27,565 nucleotides of DNA from Nemertoderma westbladi (GCA_032718475.1 JAUCBJ010006590.1:1-27565); one strand, 5' to 3'; counted from the stretch's first letter, positions 18,483 to 26,459 are shown. The notes: generated from the sequence alone by a model not told the origin. A program made the numbers and translations.

Positions 18483-19841
18483 ATGGCGAGGGAGATCAGG
18501 GGGGTGCAACCAAAATTAGAAGTACCATGCGACAACCCGACGGATAAGCTACTCAGCTACAGCTCAACCTGGTACAAGACCAAGAAGTTGGTAGCATACT
18601 GGAGGGCCTTCGGGGATTTCCTCAAGGGAGTTGGCAAGGACGCCAAGAGGAAACCAAACATCGATCTGGAGGGAGCAGCTAAGGCCGTTATACAGTACGA
18701 ACAGAGAAAGAACTACGGCGACGAAGTGGAGCGCGTCAGCAAACAACAACATCTTCGTCGGGACAGCGAGCTCATCATGCTGTCACCACAACTCAATGAT
18801 GACGGGATTCTGGTAATGAACTCCAGAGTGCTGAATAACAACAGCCTCATCATCCCACCAAAACCCATTATCATCCCAAACAGATCGCCGATAGTCCACC
18901 AGATCATTTTGGACTCCCACAAGTCGATATTGCACGGGGGCACCAACCAGACCCTCACGGAGATACGGACGACCTTCTGGATCACGCAGCTAAGAAAGAA
19001 GGTAAAGGCAGTAGTGGGGCAGTGCCAGACCTGCCGACGGACGAGAAAGGAGCGGGCCGTACAGGAGATGGCGCCATTACCGGCCAGTAGGATGAGACAG
19101 CATGACCCGCCATTCATGCACTGCGGCGTAGATATGTTCGGGCCGATAAAGATCAAGGTGATGCGACACATGGAGAAACGCTACGGCATCATCTTCGTAT
19201 GTAACAACACGAGGGCAGTAGGAATAGAACTCGCCCAAGACGCAACCACATCGGCATTCATCAATGCCCTAGAGAGATTCAGAGACCGCAAAGGTGGGAC
19301 GATCGCAGTGATCTACTCCGACAATGGAACCAACTTTGTGGGGGCAGAGAACGAGTTGGCGGAGGCCTTGGACATCCTGGAAGGAGAGGAAGTCAGGACA
19401 GCCATGAGGAAACGACAGGTGAAGTGGGAAAGGAGGACGCCGTATGCTCCGCATACTTTAGGATGCGTCGAGAGACTCGTGGGTAGTTCCAAGCGTCTGA
19501 TGACGAAGTTGATGAACACCCACATGGTGACAGAGGATATACTAAGGATGGTGCTAGCTAAGTGCGAAGGTATCATCAATAGCAGACCGTTATATCCAGA
19601 AAATGACGACCCAGAATCACTAGATGTGCTGACACCCAGCCATTTTCTGATGGAAAGGCCGGCGACCAACGACATGCGGGGTGTAGACCCAGATGACATA
19701 CACTCCCGACAGAGTTGGAAAGTCGCTAAGGCGATAAGCGAGGAGTACTGGAGGAGGTGGGTCGAGGAATACCTACCCACATTACATAGGAGGAACAAGT
19801 GGAGAAATACTACTAGAGAGTTAAGAAAGGTGATTTGGTGA
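18483..19841 (+). CDS. BEL/Pao integrase (part of pol)
   Basis: A 452-residue open frame. It has an HHCC zinc-binding domain (H146, H151, C181, C184) and then a DDE catalytic core: D217 in GVDMFGPI, D280 in IYSDNGTNF and E330 in GCVERLVGSSK. The downstream RPLYPENDDPESLDVLTPSHFL stretch is the usual BEL/Pao integrase ending. All catalytic and zinc residues are present. Known role: joins the cDNA copy to host DNA. In a working element it is cut from the Gag-Pol polyprotein, so the ATG at 18483 is not a natural start. One indel near 19825 cuts it off from the C-terminal domain. Confidence 0.9.
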   Translation: MAREIRGVQPKLEVPCDNPTDKLLSYSSTWYKTKKLVAYWRAFGDFLKGVGKDAKRKPNIDLEGAAKAVIQYEQRKNYGDEVERVSKQQHLRRDSELIMLSPQLNDDGILVMNSRVLNNNSLIIPPKPIIIPNRSPIVHQIILDSHKSILHGGTNQTLTEIRTTFWITQLRKKVKAVVGQCQTCRRTRKERAVQEMAPLPASRMRQHDPPFMHCGVDMFGPIKIKVMRHMEKRYGIIFVCNNTRAVGIELAQDATTSAFINALERFRDRKGGTIAVIYSDNGTNFVGAENELAEALDILEGEEVRTAMRKRQVKWERRTPYAPHTLGCVERLVGSSKRLMTKLMNTHMVTEDILRMVLAKCEGIINSRPLYPENDDPESLDVLTPSHFLMERPATNDMRGVDPDDIHSRQSWKVAKAISEEYWRRWVEEYLPTLHRRNKWRNTTRELRKVIW

Positions 19842-20026
19842 TCGTCACGGACGACACAATCATCAACAATCAGTGGAGGCTAGCAAGAGTAGTAGACACT
19901 TACTCCGATGAGGACGGAAGAGTCCGATCGGTGGAAGTGCGGATAGGGGGTAAGATAGGAGCGAAAGACAGGAAGACCTACAGGAGGGCTGTAGGTAAAT
20001 GTTGCCTGCTAGAACGGGCACCATAG
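19826..20026 (+). pseudogene. BEL/Pao pol C-terminal domain (DUF5641-like)
   Basis: After the frameshift the reading continues as KGDLVIVTDD...NQWRLARVVDTYSDEDGRVRSVEVR, ending ...VGKCCLLERAP and a stop. The pattern GD.V.V.DD....W.LGRV....GxDG.VR.V.V and a final P..KLCLLE-like string is the DUF5641 domain that closes BEL/Pao polyproteins. The listed ATG/GTG start is not natural. Confidence 0.85.
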
Positions 20027-20134
20027 AGTTTAGTCGTCCAAGTGTTGGACTGAGGGGGCTGGGATTGAGGGCGAGATGCCCTTTCCACATAAAATATAAA
20101 AAAAATATAATAAAATAATAAATAATAGATAGTA

Positions 20135-20400
20135 CTACCGTAGTACGTAATACCATTAGAGGACTTAGTTAGTAGTAAGAGGGTACGTAGTACCGTTAGA
20201 GGAGTTAGTAGTAAGAGGGTACGTAGTACCGTTAGAGGAGTTAGTTAGTAGTAAGAGGGTATGTGTAGTACTGTTAGTAAGAGTTAGTAGTAAGAGGGTA
20301 CGTAGTACCATTAGTGGAGTTAGTTAGTAGTAAGAGGGTACGTAGTACCGTTGGTTTGTAAGAGTTAGAGAATTTGTAGAGTTAGTAGGGTTAGTAGCGA
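20135..20400 (+). repeat. Minisatellite of ~41-45-bp units
   Basis: Five to six copies of a unit containing TTAGTAGTAAGAGGGTACGT, AGTACCGTTAGAGGAG and the shorter TTAGTTAGTAG. Unit lengths vary by a 4-base TAGT duplication. It is the spacer between the pol remnant and the next ORF. Every unit repeats the near-palindrome GTACGTAGTAC. Confidence 0.88.
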
Positions 20401-20856
20401 GAAGTGAGAGGGGGGCACATGGGTCCAGCAGGACAGACCGTATAGGTCGCACGAGACATACTACTGTACTGCACAGCCCGTAGAGTAGGTCAGAATGTTT
20501 GATACAGGGCCAGGAGGTTACCTGGTGCAGACTAGCACAGTAAGGAGTAGCTAGTCCATCCTGTATACAAACCATAGGGGTTATTAAAATAAATAATCCA
20601 TTATAGGTATTGATAGCACAGTTATACAATTAAAAAAAAATTAATATTAAAATCAAAATTCGACAAATTATAGCAACAGTAGGTAAAATATTCTAGAAGA
20701 TAATAAAAGTAACTGACAGATTTAGGGAATTTAGGAAATTTAGTACTTTAAGGGGTAAAAATAGGCAAATATAACACATAACCTAGCGTTCTGAGAGAGA
20801 TAGGCCATCATCGGACCATACAGACCATCCTAACTACATCACTCACCTATATCGAG
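20401..20856. other. Spacer before the exonuclease/zinc-knuckle ORF
   Basis: No ORF of note. GC-rich at first (20401-20580), then A/T-rich. No splice or LTR boundary is clear; a tRNA-complementary primer site was looked for and not convincingly found. Confidence 0.4.
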
Positions 20857-20881
20857 ATGAGAGAGGATAGGAGCGTTCAAA

Positions 20882-21122
20882 ATGGCGGAGAAACTTGTCA
20901 GAAAGAGAAAGGCGGAGATGGGTGGAAAGGAGATACTAGTAGATTTCACCGAGAGGCATCTGGAGGAGAAGACAAGGGGATACTACGAGCGGTTAGAGAA
21001 AGGTCACAAGGCGCGTGCACTGCAGGACCATTTCAGAGAGGTGCATGAGAGGCGACTGGTCGGGACCTACGGGACGCCGTCGCTAGACAACACAATCCTC
21101 GAGCATTTCCACTACGTGGTGG
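20882..21122 (+). CDS. N-terminal part of exonuclease/zinc-knuckle protein
   Basis: The frame starts with ATG at 20882 in AAAATGGCGG, a good Kozak context. It gives about 80 charged residues: KLVRKRKAEMGGKEILVDF, HLEEKTRGYYERLEKGHKAR and GTPSLDNTILEHFHYVV. After about 21115 the same frame becomes an Arg/Gly-rich translation unlike a protein, while another frame becomes open and globular. So a single-base shift near 21105-21125 probably separates this piece from the main ORF. It may be a sequencing or assembly error, a mutation, or a programmed frameshift. The residues are mainly helical by eye, and no family is recognised. Confidence 0.6.
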
Positions 21123-23414
21123 GTGAAGGGAGACGAGGCGAAGTTCGGGATACCGAAGTATCTGAGGGAACCACCGAGAAAGGATTGGGAGAGGTTCGTA
21201 GAGTCCGTCAGCAGGGAAGGATACATGGTCCTAGACGACGAAGGGACCGTGGAAGATGACGAGGGTTCGAGGAGAGGGTCGGCGGGGTCGGCCAGAACCA
21301 TACTTCTGTATTTGGCTGCGCCAAATGGAGACATATTCCTGTTTGATCTGGGAACGTATGGGAAGAAGAACGGGCCGAAGTTGAACCGGTTGCCAAGGGC
21401 GGTGCAAAATGTAGTAAGGGAGAAGTCGACGATGAAGGTGGGATCGGCGATCCGCGATGATGTGGAGAGGATCATCGGTCCGGAGACCCCCAACCTCCTG
21501 GACATGCAAACGGTCTACATGGCTATGACAGGGCCAGCCGGGTTGGGACTAGTAGAGAACACAGGACATTGTGGAGCGGTGGCGATGGGCCAGCTAATGG
21601 GGCTCGTCTGCCACAAGCCAATGGACTGGGGTAAATTCAGAGAGGAGTATGGAGCGGAGTTGGCGAACTCGCTGAAGTGGGGAGCGAGGCCGGGGAAACA
21701 GGAGGTGTATCAATTCCGGAGAGGAGCCATAAAGATATATCAGAAGCGATATATCCTGCAGGAGGATTGGATAATGATAGGTTTACTAAACCTATTCATG
21801 GCCGAGGTTATCGAAAGAGAGCCAACGGCATTTCTGCTGTCGGAATCACCCCTGAACTACAGAAGAGCCTTCAAAGTGGCCTTCGAGGGTCTGGCAGACC
21901 ACCCGGGGCTGAAGGGCGAGTCGGTATACTACAACTGCCGATATCTAGTAGACAGAGAGGTGGATACACCATATCAGAAGTGGGAGAAGCTGGAGGCGGA
22001 TAGACAAGAGGAGAAGCGATTGGAAGAAACCGCTAGACGAGAAAGGATGGAGGCAGACGAAAGAGAGGCGGAAGCTAGAGGAGAGGGCTACGGGTTCGAG
22101 GCCCAGGCCTTGGACGATTTACAGTGGGCATCAGGGAGCTCGGGCGAGTCTCTGGGGCGAGAGTTGGGGTGGACGGAAGGATCGCCGAAACAGTCGACAT
22201 CGGGATTGCAGATGACGCCCATGCCAGCGGGCGCCGAGGGCGATTTCGCGAAAAGAAGGCCAGGGGAACTGGAAGGATGGAAAGTCATGGGCGAGAGCCA
22301 AGGTGGGAAGGGACACAGTGGGTCTACTGGGATACCAGGTTTGGAACCACTCCCAGCGGAGGACGAGGATGATGACGAGTTCGGGGAGATACCGCCCATC
22401 GGGAGAATCAGCCACTCAGACACAGACTGGGTTGGCGGGAGAGTGGTGATGGCCAGCGGGGCGAGGGCCTTCTGGGATAAACCCGGCAAGCGGGCCTGGG
22501 TGCATGAGGACCCGGCGATGGATTTCATGGGGAGCACCATCAGGTTGGGCGAGCAACCGGGAACGGCACCACGGGTAGTATTCGGAGAGACGATGCCCAG
22601 GCGAGACGAGGACATAGATATGGACAGAGACATTAACGTCCAGAAGTTTGCTTACCAGCGACTCCATAGACCGAGGAGATCGCTTGGGGCGAAGGACGAC
22701 TTGGGGCGGGATGCATTGGTACTCGGCTGCGATTACTGCGGGAGGCTTACTCACCAGGAAAGGAGCTGCTTGTATCGATTCCAGAAGGGGACGAGCTGCC
22801 TCTACTGCCGCGAGTCGAGTCATAGGATGGGGGCATGTCCACAGTTGCACAACCGGTCTTCTAAGTGCAACTTCTGGGGGCACTACGGACGCCAGTGCGA
22901 CTGGATGGACGACGAGGAGAAGTTTAAGATCTTCGAGGAGTGGGCCGATGTCGGCGTCATGACGCGGCAGCGAATGAAGGCCCAGGAATTCCGGTGGGGT
23001 TTCTTTAATATTAACCAGGAGGCCCACCTGGAAATCATCAAACGGAGGCTTCCGTTTACTTATCAAGAAGTATCAACGGCGGCATCGTATGCGGGAGTGA
23101 TGAATACACAGAGGTATTTAGACAGATGGGCGCCAGAGAACCGGGGAGAGTTCAGAGATTTCCTGGCGGAGCATGTGCCGTGGGCCATGAAGGTGATCCT
23201 ATGGGACGCTACTAGGGGGAAGCAGCAGGGGCATTTGGAGGGGCCACCTGCGAAGCGATACCAGGAGCTAATAACACCAGCACCCAAGGAATCAACAACG
23301 GGAATCAGTAGGGAAGTAACGGCAAGGATGAGGAACCTTAGGAAGAGAAGAGCAAGGGAGCGGCGACAACCAGGAAGCGACCAAGACAGGATGACGACAG
23401 AGGGAAGGAACTGA
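21123..23414 (+). CDS. DEDD exonuclease-like plus CCHC zinc-knuckle protein, after BEL/Pao pol
   Basis: A 763-codon frame with no stop. Residues ~30-230 resemble the DEDD 3'-5' exonuclease fold (WRN/EXD2-like): VLDDEGT (possible DxE, D38/E40), ILLYLAAPNGDIFLFDLG, KVGSAIRDD (D112/D113), NLLDMQTVY (D127), and a weak third motif, YILQEDW (Y210, D215). Spacing and the last motif are atypical, so activity is doubtful. Residues ~285-320 form a charged helix, and ~320-480 are Gly/Asp/Glu-rich linker. Two perfect CX2CX4HX4C zinc knuckles follow (536-549, 559-572), then a broken one (C582, with Trp for the second Cys), and a basic C-terminal tail (NLRKRRARERRQ). Zinc knuckles suggest a Gag-like nucleic-acid-binding role. 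Position after pol suggests an extra third ORF, but it may be a gag of another element or a LINE ORF1. There is no ATG at 21123 (GTG), so coding probably enters from 20882. Confidence 0.7.
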   Translation: MKGDEAKFGIPKYLREPPRKDWERFVESVSREGYMVLDDEGTVEDDEGSRRGSAGSARTILLYLAAPNGDIFLFDLGTYGKKNGPKLNRLPRAVQNVVREKSTMKVGSAIRDDVERIIGPETPNLLDMQTVYMAMTGPAGLGLVENTGHCGAVAMGQLMGLVCHKPMDWGKFREEYGAELANSLKWGARPGKQEVYQFRRGAIKIYQKRYILQEDWIMIGLLNLFMAEVIEREPTAFLLSESPLNYRRAFKVAFEGLADHPGLKGESVYYNCRYLVDREVDTPYQKWEKLEADRQEEKRLEETARRERMEADEREAEARGEGYGFEAQALDDLQWASGSSGESLGRELGWTEGSPKQSTSGLQMTPMPAGAEGDFAKRRPGELEGWKVMGESQGGKGHSGSTGIPGLEPLPAEDEDDDEFGEIPPIGRISHSDTDWVGGRVVMASGARAFWDKPGKRAWVHEDPAMDFMGSTIRLGEQPGTAPRVVFGETMPRRDEDIDMDRDINVQKFAYQRLHRPRRSLGAKDDLGRDALVLGCDYCGRLTHQERSCLYRFQKGTSCLYCRESSHRMGACPQLHNRSSKCNFWGHYGRQCDWMDDEEKFKIFEEWADVGVMTRQRMKAQEFRWGFFNINQEAHLEIIKRRLPFTYQEVSTAASYAGVMNTQRYLDRWAPENRGEFRDFLAEHVPWAMKVILWDATRGKQQGHLEGPPAKRYQELITPAPKESTTGISREVTARMRNLRKRRARERRQPGSDQDRMTTEGRN

Positions 23415-23444
23415 GATGGTTCCCAAAAACAGGAGGAGCGAACT

Positions 23445-23545
23445 AGAACTTGGAGGGGGAGATGTGGGGATGCCTGGGAGGCACCACATGCGAAGTAATA
23501 TGAACTTCTAAGTGCAAATTTAATAAAAGTGCAATTAGTATGTAC
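23445..23545 (+). promoter_or_regulatory. Polypurine tract and possible 3' LTR start
   Basis: A purine run (GGAGGGGGAGA, about 23451-23461) is followed directly by TGTGGGGATGCC at 23462-23473. A polypurine tract followed by a TG dinucleotide is the usual start of a 3' LTR. A poly(A)-signal word (AATAAA, 23521-23526) lies ~60 bases on. A short inverted word (GATGCCTGGGAGGCACC) is at the boundary. No second LTR copy is present in the window to confirm it. Confidence 0.4.
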
Positions 23546-23699
23546 GTATGTAATAATCAATAGAATACAATCATATAATCAATATCCAATATAATCAAAG
23601 TAAATAGTATAGTCATGTAACCTTTTTTCCAACTAGCTACTGGGACTGGGGACCAATCGACTATAACAGGAGGATGGGAAACTAGACGTGGCAATACAC

Positions 23700-23990
23700 A
23701 CTTCACACTTCTTAAGTGCGACGGCACGGAAGGGGAGGGTGAGGCTCGTCAGAAGGAATGGGGTAAAGTGAGTAAGGGTTGAGTATAGAATGCAGGGGAG
23801 ATAGTGAGAGGTGGTGTTGAGGCGTGTGGAGAGAGTACGGGTGCGACTCAAATGTGGGGGGGGGGGGAGGAGTAAGAGGCAGAGTGAGGGACAAAGAGGT
23901 CTGAAAGTGGAGTGGAGTGGAGTTAGGGTGAAATCAGAGAAGTTAGAGTCAGTGCAGGGTAGAGTGGAGATATAAAATTGTGTGAGATGA
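23700..23990 (+). other. Purine-skewed G/A-rich stretch
   Basis: The plus strand is strongly G/A-rich over nearly 300 bases (GGAGTGGAGTGGAGTTAGGG, GAGTAAGAGGCAGAGTGAGG), with a G12 run at 23856-23867. No gene; the minus-strand ORFs here are Pro/Ser/Leu-rich shadows. Such a skew could form triplex DNA or R-loops. Confidence 0.75.
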
Positions 23991-24024
23991 GTCCACAATT
24001 GTTTCCAACCGAGACGCCAGATGT

Positions 24025-24056
24025 CTTGGTGCAACATAGGTTGGGGTTGCACCAAG
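24025..24056 (+). other. Perfect 11-bp hairpin
   Basis: CTTGGTGCAAC (24025-24035) pairs perfectly with GTTGCACCAAG (24046-24056) round a 10-base loop. It has no T-run typical of a terminator, and its function is unknown. Confidence 0.85.
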
Positions 24057-24129
24057 AGGGGGTAGTAACATCATACCCAGAGGGAGCGGCCTGGAAAGCC
24101 GACTCCAAGTAAAAGAACTCCACCCCACA

Positions 24130-24236
24130 CCCGATAGTAGATCGGGTTCCAGCGGAATTGAAGCGCACTCATAGGTGATGCTATCTTCTCACCGGGAAGA
24201 TAGCATGGGGGGAGTGTGAGCGGATTCAATTCCGCT
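24130..24236 (+). other. Nested hairpin cluster
   Basis: CCCGAT/ATCGGG (24131-24145) is followed by an outer stem, AGCGGAATTGAA (24151-24162) with TTCAATTCCGCT (24225-24236). Inside it is a perfect 11-bp inner stem, ATGCTATCTTC (24178-24188) with GAAGATAGCAT (24196-24206). CACTC/GAGTG adds to the outer stem. The right outer arm is also the start of the hairpin/poly-G repeat. Confidence 0.85.
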
Positions 24237-24435
24237 CCATTACCCCCATAAAGTTGGGAAGTGGCGCCTTTTTCAGCAATATTGGAGATACGAGATTGAT
24301 AACAACCAATCTCGTATCACACCCAATAACGGGGATAACACAAACCCCAAAAGCCACACAAAGGGAGGTTAGAGGTCAAACCACCTCGAGAGGGCAAATA
24401 ACAACAGGGGGGGAAGCACTCCCACAGAGGTTCTG
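24225..24435 (+). repeat. Hairpin/poly-G repeat, copy 2
   Basis: Homologous to the minus strand of 8700-8934. Its hairpin is a perfect 12-bp stem, GATACGAGATTG (24287-24298) with CAATCTCGTATC (24307-24318), extended by ATTGG (24281-24285) with CCAAT (24323-24327). Relative to copy 1, T289-A316 is C-G and A295-T310 is G-C: two double changes that keep pairing (last three digits of coordinates given). The G tract here is seven bases (24407-24413). Confidence 0.78.
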
Positions 24436-24860
24436 TATCAATTACGTTCTATATTCATTTTATTTCAACTGCGAATCGAACATTGTTGTAAATATTTAAT
24501 ATTTAACACTAAAATTGCGTATATTATATTGTGTACTAAATGGCGTATATTATGTACTATGTTCGCGGTATTTCAACTTTCCATAACGCGAGTTGAATAT
24601 TTTTGTATTTTATTAAAATTGATTATTCCGATATTACTACTGGGTGCGGGACCATGGGTTTTGGGCACATTCAATAAACTGGGGGCGATTTATGGGCGAA
24701 CTTTGGGGCAACTTACAGGGTACGGGAATAATTTCATAGTTATAAGGGCCAGGGGGGATGGAAAATGCAAGCAGTATTCAGGTTAGCCTGAGTACTATTA
24801 GGCCCTGGCCAACTTCCTGCTGCCTGTAGGGGTGGATTTGGTAATGCGCCAGGCCTAAAG
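24436..24860. other. Spacer before the structured array
   Basis: A/T-rich to about 24640, then G-rich. An AATAAA word lies at 24673-24678. GGCCCTGGCCAAC near 24810 foreshadows GTCCCTGGCCAACGG of the array that follows. No gene seen. Confidence 0.4.
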
Positions 24861-25790
24861 GACAAGGACTGCCCTTAGCGGTCCCTGGCCAACGGCAGCT
24901 ACTACGAGACTGAAAAGAACTCGGAACGCTGACTGCTTGTGTCAGGGATTTGCGACGGGCACCGACGGCCCCTTAGTAGCCAAGCCGTTCTGGTTCTCGA
25001 TGATCGAACCCCGGGGTTCGTGAGGGGTGGAGCGGACACGCGAACAGGTGGCCAACTTAAGACTGCCCCCTGACCTAAGCCGTACTGGTTCTCGATGACC
25101 GATCCCTTCGGGGTTCGTGAGGGGTGGGACGGACATGCGAAAGGGCTGGCCACAGGACTGGTTTGACAAGGACTGCCCTTAGCGGTCTCGGGTCAACGGC
25201 AGCTACTACGAGCCTGAAAAGAACTCGGAACGCTGACTGCTTGACTGGGATTTGCGACGGGAACCGACGACAGACCCCTTAGCCAAGCCGTTCTGGTTCT
25301 CGATGATCGTTCCCTTCGGGGTTCGTGAGGGGTGGAACGGACACGTGATGGGGTCGAAAGACAAAGGACTAGACTCGACTAGACTCTACTGGCCTACCGA
25401 CTGTTCGGAGCAGTTTCTCGGCTGCCGAAGCGACTACGAGCCTGAAACGGACTCGGAAAGCCTAGGTGGTTGGGTTTCTGTGATGAACTGACGGACCCCT
25501 AGCCAAGCCGTTCTGGTTCTCGATGATCGAACCCTTCGGGGTTCGTGAGGGGTGGAACGGACACGCGAACGGGTCCACCGACACGACAGACTCCTAGCCA
25601 AGCCGTACTGGTTCTCGATGACCGAACCCTTCAGGGTTCGAGAGGGGTGGTACGGATACGCGACAGAGTCTACCGACTGGACCGACCCTTAGCCAAGCCG
25701 TGCTGGTTCTCGATGATCGTTCCCTTCGGGGTTCGTGAGGGGTGGAACGGACACGCGACAGGGTCGACCGACACCGCCACTACGGCACTA
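24861..25790 (+). repeat. Array of six UUCG-type hairpin repeats
   Basis: Six copies share AAGCCG-TNC-TGGTTCTCGATGA, then CGAACCC-TTCG-GGGTTCG, then TGAGGGGTGG and ACGGACACGCGA. The outer 6-bp stem arms start and end at 24985/25035, 25080/25132, 25288/25340, 25508/25560, 25603/25655 and 25698/25750. Copies 3 and 4 have CCGTTC/GAACGG and copy 5 has CCGTAC/GTACGG, a two-sided compensatory change. Copy 1 keeps pairing with a G·T pair, and copies 2 and 6 have one mismatch each. The inner stem is perfect in copies 1, 4 and 5. Spacing between copies is 95, 208, 220, 95 and 95. A larger segment (24861-24985) is repeated at 25165-25288. ORFs across the array (25252-25491, 25545-25829) are open by repeat structure and use different frames for the same unit, so I do not call them genes. 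Confidence 0.85.
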
Positions 25791-25829
25791 AGACTGGGAC
25801 TGAGGGAAAATCTGGGGAACATTAGGTAG

Positions 25830-26162
25830 GCTAAAATTCTGAGCGAACAGTGGGTTATTAAATAATATACCGTAGGGATTTATATTATCGTGTATAATTA
25901 TTATGAATATTTGGTGTATATTGATTTGGGGAAGCCCAAAATTATTCTTAATCAGGGTTCAATATTGTGAACAAGGTTCAACAGAGTTCAGTTACATTAA
26001 AGAGTATATCCAACTAATGCAGCTTTTTCTCAACCGCAACCCTGCATCTCAGAAAACATTCCCTCCCCACAATCAATATCCGGTGACTGGCCGGGGCTCG
26101 GTGGTCTGTAAAGTCACGTCTCCAGCATCGGCGTTTTTCCCCCCTGGTGTTGGGATAACGGC
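25830..26162. other. Leader-like stretch, no gene called
   Basis: A/T-rich, then GC-rich near 26080-26150, with an inverted word GTGACT/AGTCAC (26082/26115). An ORF at 25903-26490 runs through the next repeats and has no recognisable domain, so it is not called. Confidence 0.4.
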
Positions 26163-26280
26163 AACAAAATTAAGAATAATTCACGTGGTTAATTTTGTCA
26201 GGGTGTCAAAATTAAGAATAATTAATGCGGTTAATTTTGACACGGTGTCAAAATTAAGGATAATTACGGTCAACTTCAAC
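26163..26280 (+). repeat. ~42-bp direct repeats that form hairpins
   Basis: Three units start CAAAATTAAGAATAATT (about 26164 and 26206) or CAAAATTAAGGATAATT (about 26248). Each of the first two contains GTCAAAATTAA or ACAAAATTAA paired with TTAATTTTGTC or TTAATTTTGAC, so each unit can fold, and neighbours can also pair with each other. They lie about 200 bases upstream of two overlapping ORFs. Confidence 0.8.
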
Positions 26281-26459
26281 TGGTGGAAGTTGAGAATCCT
26301 TCAATACTCTTCAAAAACTCTCTACGTGCTTGCCAGCACCCACTACGAGGAAACTCTGGTATTTGAGTTGAGACAAAGTCGTGGTTTAATTAAACAACAA
26401 ACTCGATCTAACCAACTCGTAGTCGGCAGATCACAATTCGGGAGAGTTGTTAACAGGGA

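Larger units (their letters stand above)
17264..20026 (+). mobile_element. BEL/Pao LTR-retrotransposon pol remnant
   Basis: Ordered pieces of a BEL/Pao polyprotein: RT with FYVDD, the connection region (RIYDPLGLAS), RNase H, HHCC zinc finger and DDE integrase, and a DUF5641-like C-terminal domain. This domain order and wording are characteristic of BEL/Pao. Disablements: TAG at 17441, a frameshift near 17765, TGA at 17989, a frameshift near 18250, TAA at 18470, and a frameshift near 19825. The gag, protease and most of the RT are missing at the 5' side. No LTR is visible upstream. Confidence 0.9.

Noticed and set aside
20040-20130. 3' LTR directly after the BEL/Pao pol
   Set aside because: A G-rich run follows the stop, but the sequence after it does not resemble the candidate LTR start at 23462, and no partner copy is visible.
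22416-23066. 216-codon minus-strand ORF
   Set aside because: Antisense shadow of the zinc-knuckle gene; no recognisable motif.
24025-24318. Rho-independent terminators
   Set aside because: The hairpins lack a following T-run, and the context is eukaryotic.
24985-25750. tRNA or tRNA-derived SINE in the hairpin array
   Set aside because: GGTTCG words resemble a T-arm, but no A box, anticodon arm or acceptor stem of tRNA length can be placed.
25252-25829. Repeat-bearing ORFs with FSMIVPFGVREGWNGH
   Set aside because: The same DNA unit is read in different frames in different copies, and the structure signal favours non-coding RNA or DNA.
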